DNA of 64,000 nt from Streptomyces cyaneochromogenes (GCF_003963535.1 NZ_CP034539.1:9300001-9364000), one strand, 5' to 3'. Counted from the stretch's first letter, positions 1 through 8,506 are shown. Notes: generated from the letters alone by a model not told the origin. Translations and numbers: made by a program.

Positions 1-48
1 CCATGAGGTCATCGTGCCAGGTGGCGCCGACAGCCCGGGGCACACGGG

Positions 49-483
49 TCAGTAGCCGCGGTACTGCTGGTTGTTGTACGGGTCCTGGTAGGGAGCCGCG
101 GCGGGGCGGGGAGCCGCGGGGCGCATCGCCTCGTAGCCCGTGCCGCCGGGCGCCACCGGCCGAGGCTGCTGAGCCTGCGGACCCGGATAGCCGCGCGGAG
201 CGGCCGCCTGCTGCGGGATGTACGCAGCGGGTGCCTGCTGTAGCGGAGCGGGCTGCTGCGTCTGCGGATAACCGTAGGAGGGCTGGGAGGGGGCCGCCGG
301 GAGGGCCGGCAGGGCCGTGGGCAGCGCGGGCAGGTTGCCGCCCGGCATGTCGTACGCGGCGGGCACCCGGATCGGTGCGATCTGCGGGGTGCCACGCTCG
401 GCCACGAGCGAGTCGTAGATCGGGGTGTCCGGGAAGGAGGCGGAGTAGTAGCCGCCGCCATAAGTGGAGCGGGGGGAGGTCAT
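49..483 (-). CDS. DUF6643-like Pro/Gln/Ala-rich protein
   Basis: A 144-residue protein starting at the ATG at 483 (N-terminus MTSPRSTYGGGYYSASFPDT). The first 50 residues are conserved-looking (PIYDSLVAERGTPQIAPIRVP). The rest is low complexity, rich in Pro, Gln, Ala and Tyr, and ends in NNQQYRGY. No catalytic motif, membrane segment or signal peptide is visible. I recall similar short proteins of unknown function in Streptomyces annotated as DUF6643; that name is from memory. A longer in-frame start at 588 exists, but its extra residues look non-coding. The 293 nt between this gene and the next, divergent gene must hold both promoters; no clear -10/-35 pair was seen. Left of it, only an isolated ATG at 12-10 on the minus strand could start a gene that leaves the window. 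Confidence 0.7.
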   Translation of the reverse strand: MTSPRSTYGGGYYSASFPDTPIYDSLVAERGTPQIAPIRVPAAYDMPGGNLPALPTALPALPAAPSQPSYGYPQTQQPAPLQQAPAAYIPQQAAAPRGYPGPQAQQPRPVAPGGTGYEAMRPAAPRPAAAPYQDPYNNQQYRGY

Positions 484-776
484 GGCGCATACGTTAAGCC
501 CACGATGTGCTGGTTGGGGAGACCGATAAGAGGGTTGTTTTATGTGCCCGCAGTGACGGCGGATCCCCAATGCGAGCGAACTTGTCAAAAAGGGACGCCA
601 ATCCGCGTTCGGATCGTGTAAATGCCGAGTTCCGAGCGGGTTACCGGCGGTTGGCCACCGGTCTTCCTGTGCTCCACGTGGGAGTTAGCTGTCGCGGGGA
701 ATAGGTTGACTCTGTAGAAGAACCCAATGGGCGGCCGGGACATGCCTGGCGCGGTGATCCGTAAGTGGGGGCGTGC

Positions 777-2063
777 ATGTCAATGCCGAAGGGGTCGAAT
801 GCACCTGTGCCGACGACGGCACTGAGGGTCGAATTGGGCTGGCGCTCCGGAACGGGTGTGCCCGACGCGGACGCCTCGGCGCTGTTGCTGGTCAGTGGAA
901 AGGTGCGCTCCGACGGGGACTTCGTCTTCTACAACCAGCCCGAGCACTCCTCCGGCGCCGTCCGGCACGAGGGCAAGCGGGACGCCGGCGGCCGGGTGAC
1001 CGACACCCTGCTCGTCGACCTCGCGCGCGTGGAGCCCGCGATCGAGACCGTCATCCTCGCCGCCTCCGCGGACGGCGGCACGTTCGGCCAGGTGCCGGAC
1101 CTCTGCATCGAGGTGAAGGACGCCGCTCAGGGCACCGTCGTCGCTCGTTTCGACAGTATGGGCGCCGGCGTGGAAACCGCTTTCGTGCTCGGTGAGTTCT
1201 ACCGCCGCCAGGGCGCCTGGAAGTTCCGCGCCGTCGGCCAGGGCTACAGCAGCGGCCTCGAGGGCCTCGCCACCGACTACGGCATCACCGTCGACGAGCC
1301 CCAGCAGGCGGCCCCCGCCGCGCCGCCCACGGCCCCACCGGTCACGCCCCCGGCGACCATGCCCCCACCCATGGCCCCGCCCGCCGTGCCGCCGGTTCCG
1401 CCGCCCGTTACCCAGGCGCCGCCCGTCAGGCTGAGCAAGGTGACGCTCACCAAGACGGCCCCCTCCGTCTCGCTGACCAAGCAGGGCGGCACCTCGGGCG
1501 CCATGCGCGTGAACCTCAACTGGCAGGTGCGCAAGCAGTTCTCGGGCTGGGCGAGCAAGCTGGGCCGCCCGGTCGCCATGCACAACGACCTCGACCTCGA
1601 CCTGTGCGCCCTGTACGAGCTCGCCGACGGCAGCAAGGGCGTCGTCCAGTCCCTGGGCAACGCCTACGGCGCCCTGCGGCAGCCGCCGTACATCCACCTC
1701 GACGGCGACGACCGCACCGGCGCGGTGTCCAGCGGCGAGAACCTCACCATCAACCTCGACCACCAGCGGGCCATCCGGCGCATCCTGATCTTCGTGACCA
1801 TCTACGAGGGGGCGCGTTCCTTCGCCGACCTGCACGCCACGGTCACGCTCACGCCGCAGTTCGGCGCCCCGATCGATTTCTCGCTCGACGAGTGCACGGT
1901 GCCCTCGACGGTGTGCGCGCTCGCCCTGATCACCAACACCGGCAGCGACCTCGTCGTCCAGCGCGAGGCCCGCTACCTGGTGCCCGAGCGCGGAGTGAGC
2001 CCGCAGCGCACGGTCGACCACGCCTACGGGTGGGGCATGAACTGGACGCCCGGCCGCAAATAG
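777..2063 (+). CDS. TerD-family protein with two TerD/TerA-like domains
   Basis: A 428-residue protein of the tellurium-resistance/stress TerD family. Residues 1-175 form a TerD domain (MSMPKGSN start, then ALRVELGWRSG and DADASALLLVSG, with the family's FVFYNQP motif). Residues 175-230 are a Pro-rich linker. Residues 240-428 form a second TerA/TerD-like domain (MRVNLNWQ, then DLDLDLCALYELADGS and YIHLDGDDRTG), whose acidic loops are the usual Ca2+-binding sites of the family. Family members are linked to membrane-surface stress responses; the exact role here is unknown. I chose the ATG at 777 because TerD proteins begin with this MSxxKGxN signature; an upstream GTG at 765 adds only four residues. 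It converges with the glycosyltransferase gene, 40 nt away. Confidence 0.88.
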   Translation: MSMPKGSNAPVPTTALRVELGWRSGTGVPDADASALLLVSGKVRSDGDFVFYNQPEHSSGAVRHEGKRDAGGRVTDTLLVDLARVEPAIETVILAASADGGTFGQVPDLCIEVKDAAQGTVVARFDSMGAGVETAFVLGEFYRRQGAWKFRAVGQGYSSGLEGLATDYGITVDEPQQAAPAAPPTAPPVTPPATMPPPMAPPAVPPVPPPVTQAPPVRLSKVTLTKTAPSVSLTKQGGTSGAMRVNLNWQVRKQFSGWASKLGRPVAMHNDLDLDLCALYELADGSKGVVQSLGNAYGALRQPPYIHLDGDDRTGAVSSGENLTINLDHQRAIRRILIFVTIYEGARSFADLHATVTLTPQFGAPIDFSLDECTVPSTVCALALITNTGSDLVVQREARYLVPERGVSPQRTVDHAYGWGMNWTPGRK

Positions 2064-2103
2064 CCCGAGCGCACATCGTCTGATCGTCTGAGAGGGCGGC
2101 TGA

Positions 2104-3279
2104 TCAGCCCTCGTCGGGCACGGCGTCCGGACGCGTGTAGGTGCGCCCCTTCCAGGCCGCCCCGCGCCCCCGGTAGTGCTGCACCGCGGAGTCGACCGTC
2201 ATGAGGAGATAGAGGAACGCGGTGAACGGCAGCAGCGGAGCGAGCCACAGCGGCTGGCTGTAGTAGCGGAGAATGGGCACGTACGTCCCTGCCATCACCA
2301 GCCATGCGAGACCGCCGGCGGCCGCGGTCACCCAGTCCCCGCCGACCGCCCCCGTGATCACGGCGGCGGGCGGGACCAGATACACCAGCGCGAGCCCGGC
2401 GACCGTCCCGGCGAGCACGAGCGGGTTGTGCCGCAACTGCGCGTACGCGCTGCGCGAGACCATCCGCCACAGGTCGCCCAGCCGCGGATACGGGCGCACG
2501 CTGTCCACCCCCTCGGCCAGCCCCAGCCAGATGTGACCGCCGCTGCCTTTGACCGCCCGCGCGAGCGCCACGTCGTCGATGACCGCGTGCCGGATGGCGT
2601 CCGGGATCCGCGCCCGCTCCGCGGCCTCCGTGCGCAGCAGGACGCAGCCGCCCGCCGCGGCCGCCGTGCGCGTTCCCTTCCTGCCGATCCGGCGGAACGG
2701 ATACAGCTGCGCGAAGAAGTACACGAAGGCCGGCACGACCAGCCGCTCCCACAGGCTCTCCACCCGCAGCCGGGCCATCTGCGAGGTGACGTCGAATCCG
2801 CCGGTGCGCGCGGCGGCGACCAGTTCCCGCAGGCTGTCGGGCGCGTGCGCGATGTCGGCGTCCGTCAGCAGGAGGTACTCGGGCTCACGCGCGCGTGCCA
2901 GGCCGATGCCGTGCCGCACCGCCCAGAGCTTGCCCGTCCAGCCCGCGGGCGGCTCGCCGGGGGAGTCCACCGTCAGGGGAAGCCCGCCGTGCCGCCGCGC
3001 GAGGTCGCGCGCCAGATCCCCGGTGCCGTCCGAACTGCCGTCGTCGACGAGGAAGATCTCCGCGCGTCCCGGATAGTCCTGGGCGAGCAGCGACGGCAGG
3101 CTCGCGGGCAGCACCGCGGCCTCGTCGCGTGCCGGTACGACGACGCCGACCGACGGCCAGTCGACCGGTTCCGTGCGATGCGGCAGTCTGACGTCCGTAC
3201 GCCAGAAGAAGCCCTGGCAGAGCAGCAGCCACAGCCAGGCGGCGAGTGATCCGGTGGCGGTCCACGCGATGGCGCTCAC
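2104..3279 (-). CDS. HpnB-type family 2 glycosyltransferase, membrane-bound
   Basis: A 391-residue glycosyltransferase resembling the hopene-associated HpnB family. An N-terminal membrane segment (SLAAWLWLLLCQGFFW) precedes a GT-A fold: VGVVVPARDEAAVLPASL, then the nucleotide-sugar motif LVDDGSSDGT, then LLTDADIAHAPDSL carrying the DxD-like acceptor motif. The HpnB-typical RTAAAAGGCVLLR, VIDDVALARAVK and RPYPRLGDLW follow. At least three C-terminal membrane segments lie between about residues 280 and 370. The likely role is transfer of a sugar to a membrane lipid at the cytoplasmic face; the acceptor is not shown by the sequence, and no hopanoid genes sit next to it. The start is the GTG at 3279; the open frame continues far upstream, but that extension overlaps the divergent racemase-family gene antisense. 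Only 57 nt separate the two starts. Confidence 0.88.
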   Translation of the reverse strand: MSAIAWTATGSLAAWLWLLLCQGFFWRTDVRLPHRTEPVDWPSVGVVVPARDEAAVLPASLPSLLAQDYPGRAEIFLVDDGSSDGTGDLARDLARRHGGLPLTVDSPGEPPAGWTGKLWAVRHGIGLARAREPEYLLLTDADIAHAPDSLRELVAAARTGGFDVTSQMARLRVESLWERLVVPAFVYFFAQLYPFRRIGRKGTRTAAAAGGCVLLRTEAAERARIPDAIRHAVIDDVALARAVKGSGGHIWLGLAEGVDSVRPYPRLGDLWRMVSRSAYAQLRHNPLVLAGTVAGLALVYLVPPAAVITGAVGGDWVTAAAGGLAWLVMAGTYVPILRYYSQPLWLAPLLPFTAFLYLLMTVDSAVQHYRGRGAAWKGRTYTRPDAVPDEG

Positions 3280-3324
3280 GCGCGCAGTCTGCCCCACGGG
3301 AGCGGCCCGCAAGGGCCCATCGTC

Positions 3325-3330
3325 TATCGT
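3325..3330 (+). promoter_or_regulatory. -10 hexamer (TATCGT) of a probable leaderless promoter
   Basis: The hexamer TATCGT ends 6 nt before the GTG start at 3337, and no Shine-Dalgarno sequence lies between. In actinomycetes a TANNNT box this close to the start codon usually marks a leaderless transcript. No convincing -35 was seen. Confidence 0.5.
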
Positions 3331-3336
3331 GGCCGG

Positions 3337-4122
3337 GTGAAGATCGCGCTGATGGACTCCGGAATCGGATTGCTGGCGGCAACCGCCGCGGTACGGCGAC
3401 TGCGTCCCGACGCAGATCTCGTGCTCTCCCTCGACCCGGACGGCATGCCCTGGGGCCCGAGGACCTTCGAGGACCTCACCCAGCGCGCCGTGGACGTCGC
3501 GGACGCCGCCGCCGCGCACCGGCCCGACGCTCTGATCATCGGCTGCAACACCGCGACCGTGCACGCCCTGCCCACCCTCCGCGCCCGCCTCGAACCCGCC
3601 ATTCCGGTCATCGGTACGGTCCCGGCGATCAAGCCGGCCGCGGCCGGCGGTGGCCCCTTCGCGATCTGGGCCACGCCCGCCACCACCGGCAGCCCTTACC
3701 AGAGGAACCTCATAAAGGACTTCGCCGACGGCGTGAGCGTCACCGAGGTGCCGTGCTTCGGGCTGGCCGAGGCGGTCGAGCACGCGGACGAGACCGCGAT
3801 CGAGGCCGCCGTCGCGGCAGCCGCCGCACTGACCCCCGAGGACGTGACGACCGTCGTCCTGGGCTGCACGCACTACGAGCTCGTCGCCGACCGCATCCGC
3901 ACGGCCGTCCAGCGCCCCGGCTTCCCGCCCCTCGTGCTGCACGGCTCCGCCGGAGCGGTCGCCGCGCAGGCGCTGCGCCGCCTCGGCGAGCAGCCTGCAC
4001 CCGGCGCCGCACCGAACGGCACCCTGACGGTCCTGCTGAGCGGCCGCGAGGGCCCCCTGCCCGCGCCCGCTCTCGCCTACGAGGAAGGCCGTCTCCTGCA
4101 GGCGATCAGCCCCGCACGGTGA
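3337..4122 (+). CDS. Asp/Glu racemase-family protein
   Basis: A 261-residue cofactor-independent racemase-family protein. The family uses two cysteines as acid/base pair on either face of the substrate; both are present, Cys70 in IIGCNTATVHALP and Cys177 in VVLGCTHYELV. The N-terminus MKIALMDSGIGLLAA carries the Asp7-Ser8 pair seen in glutamate racemases. Length and order of motifs fit glutamate racemase, which supplies D-glutamate for peptidoglycan. The usual housekeeping MurI context is missing, however, and several flanking motifs deviate, so an accessory racemase or a related hydantoin/aspartate racemase is equally possible. Its start is probably leaderless (TATCGT 6 nt upstream). Confidence 0.82.
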   Translation: MKIALMDSGIGLLAATAAVRRLRPDADLVLSLDPDGMPWGPRTFEDLTQRAVDVADAAAAHRPDALIIGCNTATVHALPTLRARLEPAIPVIGTVPAIKPAAAGGGPFAIWATPATTGSPYQRNLIKDFADGVSVTEVPCFGLAEAVEHADETAIEAAVAAAAALTPEDVTTVVLGCTHYELVADRIRTAVQRPGFPPLVLHGSAGAVAAQALRRLGEQPAPGAAPNGTLTVLLSGREGPLPAPALAYEEGRLLQAISPAR

Positions 4123-4214
4123 CCAACGGTCACCAGACGGATGCTGGCGGTCCGGCCTGGACCGGTCGGCGCAGTCACCCTGTGCGACGCGGTACCGGCG
4201 CAGCGAAACCTGAG

Positions 4215-4220
4215 TAGTCT
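4215..4220 (+). promoter_or_regulatory. -10 hexamer (TAGTCT) of a probable leaderless promoter
   Basis: TAGTCT ends 7 nt before the ATG at 4228 with no ribosome binding site between them. The arrangement matches the boxes found before four other genes in the first 9 kb. Confidence 0.5.
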
Positions 4221-4227
4221 CATAGCT

Positions 4228-4770
4228 ATGAGGGACCATCCCCACGGCGGTAAACCGCACCCCGATGTCTGGACCGGGCGGGCGACCAACCGGGTCCAAT
4301 GGCTGCTGGCGCTCGTCGGCGCCGCCTGCATGGCGCTCGGGATCGAGCTCGCCGTCGACTCACCGTGGAACGACGGCATCGCCCCGCTCGTCATGGCCGT
4401 CGTCGGCTGCATCGCCGCCGGGCTGCTGGTCCTCTTCGGCACTCTGGCCTTCGTGCACGTCGCCCTGAGGGTCGACAAGGAATGCCTCGAGGTGCGCTGC
4501 GGCCACATCGGCGTGCCGCGCCGCCGCATCCCCCTCTCCGAGGTCGAGGGCGCCGACTTCGTCGAGCATGTCACTCCGCGCCACTGGGGCGGCTGGGGCT
4601 ACCGATGGCGGCCCGAGAAGGGCACCGCCGTCGTCGTACGGCGCGGCGAGGGCCTCGTGCTGCGGCTGTGGGACGGCCATACGTTCACGATCACCGTGGA
4701 CGACGCCGAAGCGGCCGTACGGGTGATCAGGGACCGGCTGCGGGCGCGGGCGCCCGGCGCGGCGCACTGA
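4228..4770 (+). CDS. Two-pass membrane protein with PH-like cytoplasmic domain
   Basis: A 180-residue membrane protein. Two hydrophobic helices (NRVQWLLALVGAACMALGIEL and APLVMAVVGCIAAGLLVLFGT) form a hairpin at residues 22-80. A beta-rich C-terminal domain follows (LRVDKECLEVRCGHIGVPRRRIPLSEVEGADFVE and GTAVVVRRGEGLVLRLWDG), closing with the helix DDAEAAVRVIRDRLRAR. That pattern (two transmembrane helices, then a strand-rich domain with a Val-Pro-Leu-Ser-x-Val turn) is common in bacterial PH-like membrane proteins. No enzymatic motif was seen and the function is unknown. The ATG at 4228 is preferred over an in-frame start at 4141 because a TAGTCT box sits 7 nt before it and the upstream residues lack family character. 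Confidence 0.72.
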   Translation: MRDHPHGGKPHPDVWTGRATNRVQWLLALVGAACMALGIELAVDSPWNDGIAPLVMAVVGCIAAGLLVLFGTLAFVHVALRVDKECLEVRCGHIGVPRRRIPLSEVEGADFVEHVTPRHWGGWGYRWRPEKGTAVVVRRGEGLVLRLWDGHTFTITVDDAEAAVRVIRDRLRARAPGAAH

Positions 4771-4902
4771 GCCGTCAAGGGGCGCTGCCCGTCAGGGTGG
4801 TGTGAGGCCGTCAGGGCGGACTCACTACAAGGGTCCGGTTGTCACTGTGGGGGAGCGCCACGGGAATCATGTCCGACGGCGGACACTGCGCCGCAGATCG
4901 GC

Positions 4903-5970
4903 TCATGGCGCCAGTCGGTCGCCACGCGCGCGTGCGTCGATCTCGCGCTCCGACGATCCGTCGGCGAGCGGCCGCGCCGTGGCCAGCCCGGCCAGCAGTC
5001 CGGCGCCCACCGACACCGAGGTGAAGCTGAGCGCGTTGCCGACGGCGGCGATCGCCGCCACCGCCGTCAGGGCGGCGCCCGCGGTCAGGGCGACCGGGGT
5101 GGGGCGCGCGGTACGCCACAGCGCGAACAGCATCCAGCAGAAGGCGGCCGCCAGCAGGATCACGCCGGCGACTCCCTGTTCCGCCGCCTGTTGCAGGGGT
5201 GCCGAGTGCGGCTTGCCGTCGGGCAGCGCCGCGTCGGTGACCGTCGTACTGAGCTCCCCGAAGCGTCCCGGACCCACGCCCACGGCGAGGTCCTCGTGCG
5301 CCAGGTCCAGGGCGTCCCGCCACAGCTGGATCCGGTGCTGTGTCAGCTGACCCTCCAGCCAGGAGGCGAATCCGTCGGGCACCGCGTTCGCGGCGACCGC
5401 CCAGGTCAGGCCGGTGACCGCGGTCGCGGCCAGCGCCAGTCCGGCGATGCCGACGCCGCGATGGCGCAGGTGCCCGGCGGCGAGCGAGCACAGTATGACG
5501 GCGGTGCAGGTGACGAAGCCGGTGGTCGAGCCGAGGACGGCCGCCGTCACCGCGATTCCGAGTGCCAGCGCGCGCAGGGCCAGGCGCAGGAGAGCTGCCG
5601 AGGCGGCCCAAGCGGCGCAACAGGCGGCACCGACGGCGAGGGTCAGCACGGCGGCGGTGGCCCCGGCCTGTCCGAGCGGGGCGACGATCTGCGGCCCGGG
5701 GGACAGCTGCGGGACGGTCAGCGTCAGGCCCACTCCGGCCAGCGCCCCGGCGCAGGGCGCGGCGACCGGCAGGAGCGCCCCGCTGATCCGGCCCGCGGCG
5801 TAACCGGCGGCCACGGCGAGGATCGCCAACAAGACACCCTCGGGACGGCCGCCGGTCACGGCAGCCGAGATCAACGACCACGTGGCGCAGGCCCCCAGCA
5901 CGACCACGCCCGCAGCGTCAGAAACGTTTCGTCTGTCGCTGTCCTCACCTGGACCAACCGCAGACGTCAT
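4903..5970 (-). CDS. O-antigen-ligase/Wzy-like multipass membrane protein
   Basis: A 355-residue integral membrane protein with about nine to ten hydrophobic segments, consistent with the Wzy/WaaL family that joins or polymerises lipid-linked glycans at the outer face of the membrane. A soluble-looking loop around residues 215-265 contains QHRIQLWRDALDLAHEDLAVGVGPGRFGELS, which resembles the periplasmic-loop 'R..W..a......p..G.G.G.f' signature of these ligases; His and Arg in that loop are the usual catalytic candidates. The start is uncertain: ATG at 5970 or GTG at 5985, both with poor ribosome sites. An overlapping ORF on the same strand (4811-5881) is Arg-rich and is a GC shadow. Substrate unknown; the HpnB-like glycosyltransferase 1.6 kb away may or may not be functionally linked. 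Confidence 0.7.
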   Translation of the reverse strand: MTSAVGPGEDSDRRNVSDAAGVVVLGACATWSLISAAVTGGRPEGVLLAILAVAAGYAAGRISGALLPVAAPCAGALAGVGLTLTVPQLSPGPQIVAPLGQAGATAAVLTLAVGAACCAAWAASAALLRLALRALALGIAVTAAVLGSTTGFVTCTAVILCSLAAGHLRHRGVGIAGLALAATAVTGLTWAVAANAVPDGFASWLEGQLTQHRIQLWRDALDLAHEDLAVGVGPGRFGELSTTVTDAALPDGKPHSAPLQQAAEQGVAGVILLAAAFCWMLFALWRTARPTPVALTAGAALTAVAAIAAVGNALSFTSVSVGAGLLAGLATARPLADGSSEREIDARARGDRLAP

Positions 5971-5985
5971 CCCCGTGACATCCAC

Positions 5986-6306
5986 CCCGCCCCCCGAACC
6001 TGGTCCCCCGACCTGTGACGGACCCCGGCCACCCGGACCTGATCGGCCGGTACGACTGAGGCTCCGGCATACCGTAACGGCTTATGGCCGGTTTGTGGAC
6101 GTGTCGTGCAGGAACGATGAGGCAGGGGCGGGCGGAGGGGGGCGGGAGGCCCGGAGGTTCGGAGGCCCGCGCGCAGTGGAGCCTCGCCGTGGAACCGTTG
6201 GGGCATACGCCCACGTGGGGCCTGCGTCGCCTGGGGCCGGCGTCTCAAGATCGCTGCCGTCGGACCGCGCTGTCGGTGCTGAGGCCGACCGCCGTACACT
6301 CCCGGA
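5986..6306. other. Divergent intergenic region upstream of lnt
   Basis: About 320 nt between the ligase-like gene (minus strand) and lnt (plus strand). Apart from the TACACT box next to lnt, no repeat, hairpin or supportable small gene was found. The overlapping ORFs here are Arg/Gly-rich shadows. Confidence 0.4.
6295..6300 (+). promoter_or_regulatory. -10 hexamer (TACACT) of probable leaderless lnt promoter
   Basis: TACACT is followed by CCCGGA and then the GTG start of lnt, a 6-nt gap that leaves no room for a ribosome binding site. A weak TGTCGG 18 nt upstream of it could serve as -35. Confidence 0.5.
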
Positions 6307-7917
6307 GTGACCGTCACCGCAACTTCCGTGGGCGAGTCGGACCAGCTGCAGCCGCAGATCGCGCCCGCCTCGCGCGCGGCACGGCTCGTGCGCCTGGTTC
6401 CGGCCCTCGCCGCGGCGCTCTCCGGAGTGCTGCTCTACGTCAGCTTCCCGCCGCGCACCCTGTGGTGGCTGTCCCTGCCGGCCTTCGCCGTCTTCGGCTG
6501 GGTGCTGCGCGGCCGCAGTTGGAAGGCGGGTCTGGGCCTCGGCTATCTCTTCGGCCTCGGCTTCCTGCTGCCGCTGCTGGTGTGGACCGGAGTGGAGGTC
6601 GGGCCGGGCCCGTGGCTGGCGCTGGTCGTGATCGAGGCGGTCTTCGTGGCACTGGTGGGCGCGGGAGTCGCCGCGGTGTCGAAGCTGCCGGGCTGGCCGG
6701 TGTGGGCGGCGGCACTGTGGATCGCCGGAGAGGCGGCACGCGCGCGTGCGCCGTTCAACGGCTTCCCCTGGGGCAAGATCGCGTTCGGCCAGGCCGACGG
6801 CGTCTTCCTGCCGCTCGCCGCGGTGGGCGGCACCCCGGTGCTCGGCTTCGCGGTCGTCCTGTGTGGCTTCGGCCTCTACGAGGTCGTACGTCTGGCCGTG
6901 GAGCACAGGCGCACCCGGGCCGTACGGCGGTCCGCCGCGGCCGTGGCCCTGCTGAGCGTGGCCGTACCGGTCGTGGGTGCCGTGGCCGCGCGGCCACTGG
7001 TCAGCGACAAGGCCGAGAACGGCACCGCGACCGTCGCGGTCATCCAGGGCAACGTCCCGCGCGCGGGACTGGACTTCAACGCCCAGCGGCGCGCCGTGCT
7101 GGACTATCACGCACGGGAGACCGAGCGGCTGGCCGCCGAGGTCAAGGCGGGCAAGGTCGCCCAGCCCGACTTCGTGCTGTGGCCCGAGAACTCCTCCGAC
7201 ATCGACCCCTTCGCCAACCCCGACGCGCGCACCGTCATCGACGGAGCCGCCAAGGCCATCGGTGTGCCCATCTCCGTGGGCGGTGTCGTGGAGCGGGACG
7301 GCAAGCTGCTCAACGAGCAGATCCTCTGGGACCCGGTCAAGGGACCGGTCGACACCTACGACAAGCGTCAGATCCAGCCGTTCGGCGAGTACCTGCCGCT
7401 GCGCTCGCTCGTCGGGGCGATCAACGAGAACTGGACCTCGATGGTCCGCAAGGACTTCAGCCGCGGCAGCGAGCCGGGCGTGTTCACCATGGACGGCGCC
7501 AAGGTCGGCCTCGTCACCTGCTACGAGGCGGCCTTCGACTGGACCGTCCGCTCCGAGGTCGTCGACGGCGCGCAGATGATCTCCGTACCGAGCAACAACG
7601 CGACCTTCGACCGCAGCGAGATGACCTACCAGCAGCTCGCCATGTCCCGGGTCCGCGCCGTCGAGCACAGCCGCACCGTCACCGTTCCGGTGACCAGCGG
7701 CGTCAGCGCGATCATCATGCCGGACGGCAGGATCACCCAGAAGACCGGCATGTTCGTGGCCGACTCGCTGGTCCAGAAGGTGCCGCTGCGCTCCTCCGAG
7801 ACCCCCGCCACGCGGCTCGGCATCCTGCCGGAGATCGCCCTGCTGCTGGTCGCTGCCGGCGGACTCGGCTGGGCGATCGGTGCGGGCGTGCGCGGGCGGC
7901 GCGCCGCCGAGGTGTAG
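6307..7917 (+). CDS. lnt: Apolipoprotein N-acyltransferase
   Basis: A 536-residue membrane enzyme that transfers an acyl chain from phospholipid to the N-terminal diacylglyceryl-cysteine of lipoproteins. Residues 35-225 contain about six to seven transmembrane helices, including the typical LLYVSFPPRTLWWLSLPAFAVF and the FNGFPWGKIAFGQ motif. Residues 232-500 form the nitrilase-like domain (VAVIQGNVPR). The catalytic triad can be placed: Glu294 in LWPENSSDIDPF, Lys353 in YDKRQIQPFGEYLPLR and Cys405 in GLVTCYEAAFDW. A last transmembrane helix lies near residue 515 (ILPEIALLLVAAGGLGWAIG). Length matches the family. The GTG start at 6307 is preceded by a TANNNT box at 6 nt, so the mRNA is probably leaderless. 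A strong hairpin follows the stop codon. Streptomycetes can carry two Lnt paralogues; which one this is cannot be told. Confidence 0.95.
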   Translation: MTVTATSVGESDQLQPQIAPASRAARLVRLVPALAAALSGVLLYVSFPPRTLWWLSLPAFAVFGWVLRGRSWKAGLGLGYLFGLGFLLPLLVWTGVEVGPGPWLALVVIEAVFVALVGAGVAAVSKLPGWPVWAAALWIAGEAARARAPFNGFPWGKIAFGQADGVFLPLAAVGGTPVLGFAVVLCGFGLYEVVRLAVEHRRTRAVRRSAAAVALLSVAVPVVGAVAARPLVSDKAENGTATVAVIQGNVPRAGLDFNAQRRAVLDYHARETERLAAEVKAGKVAQPDFVLWPENSSDIDPFANPDARTVIDGAAKAIGVPISVGGVVERDGKLLNEQILWDPVKGPVDTYDKRQIQPFGEYLPLRSLVGAINENWTSMVRKDFSRGSEPGVFTMDGAKVGLVTCYEAAFDWTVRSEVVDGAQMISVPSNNATFDRSEMTYQQLAMSRVRAVEHSRTVTVPVTSGVSAIIMPDGRITQKTGMFVADSLVQKVPLRSSETPATRLGILPEIALLLVAAGGLGWAIGAGVRGRRAAEV

Positions 7918-7923
7918 CCGTAC

Positions 7924-7967
7924 GCCGGTGGCAACGCCCCCGAACTCGCCGGGGCGTTGCCACCGGC
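7924..7967 (+). terminator. 17-bp stem hairpin downstream of lnt
   Basis: A perfect 17-bp inverted repeat (7924-7940 with 7951-7967) around a 10-nt loop begins 7 nt after the lnt stop codon. There is no U-tract, as is usual in streptomycetes. It lies immediately before the TAGGGT box of the Nudix gene, so it separates two transcription units. Confidence 0.8.
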
Positions 7968-7971
7968 CCGT

Positions 7972-7977
7972 TAGGGT
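7972..7977 (+). promoter_or_regulatory. -10 hexamer (TAGGGT) of a probable leaderless promoter
   Basis: TAGGGT lies 7 nt before the ATG at 7985 and directly downstream of the lnt terminator hairpin. The same hexamer recurs 6 nt before the 3-hydroxybutyrate dehydrogenase start. Confidence 0.45.
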
Positions 7978-7984
7978 CGGAGTC

Positions 7985-8464
7985 ATGGCTACTCCTGACT
8001 TCATTCGTACGATCCGGGCCTCCGCCGGTCACCAACTGCTGTGGCTTCCCGGGGTCAGTGCCGTCGTCTTCGACGACGAGGGCCGGGTCCTGCTGGGGCA
8101 GCGCGCGGACAACGGCAAGTGGACGGTGATCAACGGCATCCCGGAGCCCGGCGAGCAGCCCGCCGTCTGCGCGGTGCGGGAGGTGTACGAGGAGACCGGT
8201 GTCCGGTGTGTCGCCGAGCGGGTCGTCCTCGTCAGGTCCGGGAACGAGGTCACCTACCCCAATGGCGACACGTGCCAGTTCATGGACATCACCTTCCGCT
8301 GCCGGGCCGTCGGTGGCGAGGCACAGGTGAACGACGACGAATCCCTGCAGGTCGGGTGGTACGACGTGGACGCGCTGCCCGCGATGGACGAACGTCAGCT
8401 GTTCCGGATCAAGCAGGCACTGTCCGATGAACCCACGTGGTTCGAACCTATGACTTCGGGCTGA
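7985..8464 (+). CDS. Nudix hydrolase
   Basis: A 159-residue Nudix-family pyrophosphohydrolase, cleaving nucleoside diphosphates linked to another group. The full Nudix box is present at about residues 51-73: G-IPEPG-E-QPAVCAV-REVYEETGV matches GX5EX7REUXEEXGU exactly, so the Mg2+-binding helix should be intact. The strands before it (GVSAVVFDDEGRVLLGQRADNGKWTVINGIPE) and after it (GDTCQFMDITFRCRAVGGE) complete a single-domain fold. Substrate cannot be inferred. No Shine-Dalgarno is visible; a TAGGGT box 7 nt upstream suggests a leaderless mRNA. The gene ends just before an operator-like palindrome upstream of the dehydrogenase. Confidence 0.93.
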   Translation: MATPDFIRTIRASAGHQLLWLPGVSAVVFDDEGRVLLGQRADNGKWTVINGIPEPGEQPAVCAVREVYEETGVRCVAERVVLVRSGNEVTYPNGDTCQFMDITFRCRAVGGEAQVNDDESLQVGWYDVDALPAMDERQLFRIKQALSDEPTWFEPMTSG

Positions 8465-8466
8465 AG

Positions 8467-8490
8467 TATGGGCTGAGCCCATATGTGGGC
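8467..8490 (+). promoter_or_regulatory. Overlapping palindromes, putative operator of the dehydrogenase gene
   Basis: TATGGGC-TGA-GCCCATA (8467-8483) is a perfect 7-bp inverted repeat, and it overlaps GCCCATATGTGGGC (8477-8490), a second inverted repeat sharing the central GCCCA. They lie 17-40 nt upstream of the TAGGGT box and so cover the -35 region of the dehydrogenase gene, a position suited to repression. The GAF/PucR-type regulator encoded downstream is one candidate binder; this is inference. Confidence 0.5.
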
Positions 8491-8506
8491 AGGCGAGGGT
8501 GCTGCC

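Noticed and set aside
3280..4299. N-terminal extension of the glycosyltransferase frame
   Set aside because: It runs antisense through the racemase-family gene and has no family similarity; the HpnB N-terminal helix begins right after the GTG at 3279.
4811..5881. Minus-strand open frame overlapping the O-antigen-ligase-like gene
   Set aside because: The product is Arg/Gly-rich and has no hydrophobic helices; the alternative frame on the same strand gives a coherent multipass membrane protein.
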